8,880 bases of DNA from Clostridiales bacterium (lineage in GTDB: Bacteria; Bacillota; Clostridia; Lachnospirales; Lachnospiraceae), in the NCBI GenBank assembly GCA_029267975.1, contig JAJUHH010000098.1, forward strand, positions 1-8,880, read 5' to 3'. Shown here piece by piece: positions 5,719 to 8,880 of the stretch; position 1 is the first letter of the stretch, and the number at the start of each line of letters is the position of its first letter. The position numbers and the translations under genes are program-made. Under the pieces are notes generated by a model that was not told where the DNA came from, ran no database searches, and saw nothing but the letters and a program-made list of their open reading frames with translations.

Positions 5719-5762
5719 TATGGTAAGTACGTCTGACCTTATCCTTGGGAGGGGGATTTACC

Positions 5763-7535
5763 ATGATTAAATCAACTCTGAATAATCTGACAATTAGGAA
5801 TAAGCTCTTATTAATCTATGCAGTCTGCGTTCTTATCCCAATCATAGTTACAGATACCTTTATAATGTATAATGTGAACGCAAACTATAAAGAGAGTCTT
5901 TACCGGGAAATGCAGCATGCCATCGAGCGTGTTGAATACAATCTGAGTGAATTCATCAATACCTGTACCCTGTTTACCAACAATATGTATACCGACAACA
6001 TTTTGGACAGGTTTTTAAATAAAAAGTATTCCAGTAATATTGAATACTATGAGGAATACACCAAAATGCTTGATAATAACAGCTTGAGCTATAATTATAA
6101 TTACGGTCTGCTTTATAAGATCGAGATTTTTGCGGATAATGATACTCTGATCGGAGGAGGGAAGATCTCCACTCTGAAATCTGTCAAGGATAGCAACTGG
6201 TATCAGGAATATAAGAATAGCGGTAAGGATATTTTTCTTTATATCTACTATGACGAAACTAAGAAGTTTATCCCTGGAAGCGGTTCCTGCCGTACCATAA
6301 GCATCATGCGTACCCTTGATAATTTTGGTAATCGGGGAGTTGAAAAGGTATTAAAGATTGATGTGGATTATAACGAAATGTTAATGGATGTACTGAACGA
6401 AAAGATAGACGGCAGCATCTATGTGAGGAATAAAGATTATATCCTCTTCTCTAACCAGCCGGGCACCAGCGGTATGCGCATGTTCGAAAATGCTGACAGT
6501 CTGGATGGATTACACCCGACCATGAGCAAAACCTTTAGTGCTGGCAATGATGAGTGGGAGATTCTCATTTTCTTAAAAGATACCCCCTTCTGGAGCATCC
6601 TATTTCAGAATAAGGGACTCCTATTTCTGATCCTGCTTAACTTGGTCTTTCCCACTGTACAGATCTATCTGGTGGGGAAATCCATCAGTCACAGACTGTC
6701 TCTGGTTGTAACCCATATGGGCAAGGTGGAGAAGGAACAGTTCGAAGTGATACATACAGAAGAAGGGGAGGACGAGATCGGTATCTTGATCCGAAGCTAC
6801 AATATGATGGTACTTCGTATCAAAGAGCTGATTGAAGTGGTTTTCAGAAAGAATGCGGAGAAGCAGGCCCTGGAGCTATCCAAAAAGCAGGCTGAATTAA
6901 ATGCGATTCAGAGTCAGGTAAATCCTCATTTCCTTTTTAATACTCTGGAGACCATAAGGATGCGCAGTCTGATCAAGGGGGAGAATGAGACGGCGGATAT
7001 CATCGGAGAGCTTGCTGTCTTATTCCGAAAGAGCCTGAACTGGGGTGCGGATTATATCACCGTGGAGGAAGAAATGAATTTTATCGAACGGTATATCAAT
7101 ATCCAAAGATACCGATACGCAGATAAGATCAAATTCGTTCACTATGTTATGGAGGAATGTAAGCAGCTTAAAATACCAAAGCTTACCATTAGTAATTTTG
7201 TTGAAAATGCCTGTGTGCATGGAATTGAAACCTCGGAGCATGAGGGAGTCATCTCACTTACTGTAACGAGGAATGAAGCATGCCTAATCATAGAAATATC
7301 GGATAACGGAAGAGGCTTTGAAGAAAGACGACTGGAAGAAATCCGCAGGATGATTGCTGCTGCGGACATTCAGATGCTTGGAGAGGCAAAAAGTACAGGA
7401 ATTTTAAATACCTTCTTGAGGCTCAAAATGTACAGTGACAGTCAGGTGGAATTTGAGATCGACAGTAAGCCTGAGGACGGTACCGATATTACCATTAAGA
7501 TACCACTGAAGCTGGTAGGAGAGACAAATAACTAG
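5763..7535 (+). CDS. YesM-type sensor histidine kinase
   Basis: This is a membrane sensor kinase that should autophosphorylate and pass phosphate to the downstream regulator. ATG 5763 is preferred over an in-frame TTG at 5745 because GGAGGGGG (5748-5755) sits seven bases before it and would otherwise lie inside the gene; the protein then has 590 residues. A membrane segment spans about 14-37, an extracellular dCache-like sensor region about 38-275, a second membrane segment about 278-304, a HAMP linker about 305-356, the His-kinase block QSQVNPHFLFNTLETIR with phospho-acceptor H389, and an ATPase domain to the end (N-box FVENACVHG with N482, G-box ISDNGRGF). Two spots differ from the usual YesM pattern: IPKLTISNFVENA where LQPLVENA is typical, and STGILNTFLRL where GIGLxN is typical. 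Ligand unknown; relatives often sense carbohydrates. The regulator gene starts 28 bases later. Confidence 0.93.
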   Translation: MIKSTLNNLTIRNKLLLIYAVCVLIPIIVTDTFIMYNVNANYKESLYREMQHAIERVEYNLSEFINTCTLFTNNMYTDNILDRFLNKKYSSNIEYYEEYTKMLDNNSLSYNYNYGLLYKIEIFADNDTLIGGGKISTLKSVKDSNWYQEYKNSGKDIFLYIYYDETKKFIPGSGSCRTISIMRTLDNFGNRGVEKVLKIDVDYNEMLMDVLNEKIDGSIYVRNKDYILFSNQPGTSGMRMFENADSLDGLHPTMSKTFSAGNDEWEILIFLKDTPFWSILFQNKGLLFLILLNLVFPTVQIYLVGKSISHRLSLVVTHMGKVEKEQFEVIHTEEGEDEIGILIRSYNMMVLRIKELIEVVFRKNAEKQALELSKKQAELNAIQSQVNPHFLFNTLETIRMRSLIKGENETADIIGELAVLFRKSLNWGADYITVEEEMNFIERYINIQRYRYADKIKFVHYVMEECKQLKIPKLTISNFVENACVHGIETSEHEGVISLTVTRNEACLIIEISDNGRGFEERRLEEIRRMIAAADIQMLGEAKSTGILNTFLRLKMYSDSQVEFEIDSKPEDGTDITIKIPLKLVGETNN

Positions 7536-7563
7536 ACAGACAGGGCAGAGGAGGAGCTTTTAT

Positions 7564-8880
7564 ATGATCAGAGTAATGATTGTTGATGATGAACCTTACA
7601 TCAGGCAGGGACTTAAGATATTGCTTAACTGGGAGCAGTTGGGCTTTACGGTATGCGCAGAAGCCGCCAGCGGCAAGGAAGCGCTTGAGCTGCTGCTAAA
7701 ACATGAGATCGATCTGGTGATCACAGACATCAGGATGCCCAATATGAGCGGACTAGAGCTGATTGAGTGTATAAGGGAGTATAAACTTCCGGAAGATACA
7801 TTGCCGGAAGCTGCATCCCCAGCATATACATCCCTGAATGCTGCATCCCCGGGATCTTTATCCCAGGATCAGGGATTAGGAGAGAAAAGATCCCAGGAGG
7901 AGAAATTTAAGAAGATTAATTTTATTATTCTCAGCGGTTACAGTGATTTTGAGTATGCCAAAAAGGCAATTAAGTACCAGGTAGTCGATTATGTACTGAA
8001 GCCTGTCCAGAAGGAGGAGCTGATCCGGGTTCTGGAAAGCTATAAAGAAAAATATTTTCGTAGGGTGGCAGATAAAAAGAAGCTGGAGGTTTCAGACAGA
8101 ATTGTATTTGACCGTCATCTGTCCTATCTTCTGGCCGGTAATTATTATCAGGATAGTCTGTCCTATGTGAAAGGACGTCTTGCTGCCAGCGAAAAGGTTA
8201 GATATATCAGCATTGAAATAGATATGACCCAGGAGAAGTTTCTTGCCCTTACCCAGGAAGAAAGGATGGATGTCAGAAGCCGTGTTTATGACAGGGCAAG
8301 TACATTTCTGGGTGACTGCAGCTACCATACCTATATGGAAGCAAATCCAGCTGAGGCTGTCTATAGAATTGGATTTGTCTATGTGAAGCAGCTGGCTGAG
8401 GCAGCAGGTCTTGGCGAAAGAGACTACATCCAGAAGCTTTATGGCTGGCTGTCTGAGTCCCTTCCTTATAGCATCCTGCTTTATATCGGGCAGATGGTGG
8501 AGGATATTAGCCAGATATCGGAATCCTGCAAAACAGCCGCCATTGCCAGAACCTTTCAGATGTTTTCCGGATCCAAGAACATAGCTTATTATGATGAGAT
8601 CGACAACAGACCTGATGTAAGCCATACTCCTGTTGATAAGGAACTTATGGATGAGCTTCTCCAGGCCATAGAGGAACATGAGACGGATACCATTAATCAA
8701 AAGATTGATAAGGTTTATCAACAGCTGAAGGAACTGGCAGCGGCACCTGATATGATCCGGATCAATCTAAACTATCTGCTGTTTAACCTGATCAGCCTGG
8801 CAAAGGATGCGGACCCGGACTTTGATCAGAAGGATATATATAAAATGATCAGTCGGGGAATCTATGAGCAGATGGTGGTA
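7564..8880 (+). CDS. YesN-type response regulator (3' end outside the window)
   Basis: The frame is open from ATG 7564 to the window edge (439 codons), with AGGAGG (7549-7554) nine bases upstream. The receiver domain (about 1-160) has the acidic pocket D8-D9, phospho-acceptor D55 in LVITDIRMPNMSG, S124 in IILSGYSDFEYA and K146 in DYVLKP. Residues 74-117, between helix 3 and strand 4, are about 38 residues longer than usual and are low in complexity. From about 160 to 439 is the variable central region of YesN-like regulators, with long helices and no recognised motif. The C-terminal AraC-type helix-turn-helix pair expected for this family would begin after the window edge, so it is inferred. 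It should be phosphorylated by the preceding kinase and activate target genes, often sugar transport or glycan-degradation genes nearby. Confidence 0.9.
   Translation, partial: MIRVMIVDDEPYIRQGLKILLNWEQLGFTVCAEAASGKEALELLLKHEIDLVITDIRMPNMSGLELIECIREYKLPEDTLPEAASPAYTSLNAASPGSLSQDQGLGEKRSQEEKFKKINFIILSGYSDFEYAKKAIKYQVVDYVLKPVQKEELIRVLESYKEKYFRRVADKKKLEVSDRIVFDRHLSYLLAGNYYQDSLSYVKGRLAASEKVRYISIEIDMTQEKFLALTQEERMDVRSRVYDRASTFLGDCSYHTYMEANPAEAVYRIGFVYVKQLAEAAGLGERDYIQKLYGWLSESLPYSILLYIGQMVEDISQISESCKTAAIARTFQMFSGSKNIAYYDEIDNRPDVSHTPVDKELMDELLQAIEEHETDTINQKIDKVYQQLKELAAAPDMIRINLNYLLFNLISLAKDADPDFDQKDIYKMISRGIYEQMVV
7810..7869 (+). repeat. In-frame 30-bp tandem repeat in the receiver domain
   Basis: The 30-base segments 7810-7839 and 7840-7869 are adjacent and share 23 of 30 bases, both opening with GCTGCATCCCC. 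A weaker 15-base sub-period extends over about 7786-7905, giving pentapeptide-like units LPEDT, LPEAA, SPAYT, SLNAA, SPGSL and SQDQG. The tract encodes a Pro/Ser/Ala-rich linker in the loop between the phospho-acceptor helix and the strand carrying S124. The sub-period is degenerate and less certain than the 30-base duplication. Confidence 0.65.

Larger units (their letters stand above)
5322..5762. other. Signal-rich 440-base region between mazF and the kinase gene
   Basis: No long coding frame is present. From left to right it holds: TATAAT (5354-5359) with only a weak -35; a palindrome next to a candidate promoter (5412-5452); A/T-rich sequence with the 12-bp palindrome ATTCTTAAGAAT (5507-5518); an inverted repeat (5537-5561); nested dyads with a short open frame (5561-5682); and the probable kinase promoter (5690-5718). 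The density of dyads suggests a regulatory leader or small RNA, but I recognise no known riboswitch or RNA class. Confidence 0.6.

Noticed and set aside
5745..5762. TTG start for the sensor kinase at 5745
   Set aside because: The Shine-Dalgarno GGAGGGGG lies between this TTG and ATG 5763, so translation should begin at 5763.
8092..8721. Antisense open frame of 209 codons
   Set aside because: It lies wholly inside the response regulator frame, which has clear domain motifs. The antisense product shows no recognisable family and no convincing start context.

Overview
The window looks like a chromosomal segment from a Gram-positive anaerobe of the class Clostridia, most likely a Lachnospiraceae-type organism. 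The reasons are the gene order rex - coiled-coil gene - acpS - nnrE/nnrD - alr - mazF, the strong AGGAGG-type ribosome binding sites, the sigma-A-like promoters, and a YesM/YesN-type two-component pair. This placement is inferred from gene content and order, not from a database search.

Region 1 (about 90-5321) reads as one co-directional housekeeping transcription unit. A near-consensus promoter (93-121), whose -35 and spacer overlap a degenerate Rex-box-like sequence, precedes rex, the NADH/NAD+-sensing repressor, which starts at TTG. Next come an unrecognised 207-residue coiled-coil protein, acpS (4'-phosphopantetheinylation of acyl carrier protein), a fused NAD(P)H-hydrate epimerase/dehydratase, alanine racemase, and a MazF/NdoA-type endoribonuclease. 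The coiled-coil gene, acpS and the hydrate-repair gene are joined by 4-base ATGA overlaps. A perfect 12-bp-stem terminator (5291-5321) closes the unit. There is no room for a normal ribbon-helix-helix antitoxin between alr and mazF; the gap holds only a 29-codon open frame.

Region 2 (5322-5762) is a 440-base stretch without a large gene, but it is full of signals: a 14-bp perfect palindrome abutting a candidate promoter, a 12-bp palindrome, a 7-bp inverted repeat, a nested stem-loop array, and a 31-codon open frame with a consensus Shine-Dalgarno. A second, better promoter (5690-5718) follows that short frame and sits just before the kinase gene. This is the most promising place for an undescribed regulatory element.

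Region 3 (5763-8880) holds a YesM-type membrane sensor histidine kinase and, 28 bases downstream, a YesN-type response regulator that runs off the window before its expected AraC-type DNA-binding domain. Such pairs usually control neighbouring carbohydrate uptake or degradation genes, which would lie outside the window.

A theme across the window is short degenerate tandem repetition: 16-bp units between the hydrate-repair gene and alr, 18-bp units in frame inside the dehydratase domain, and a 30-bp (15-bp sub-period) repeat in frame inside the receiver domain. Both coding examples fall in a loop between conserved core motifs and leave those motifs intact, which suggests repeat expansion tolerated at surface loops.
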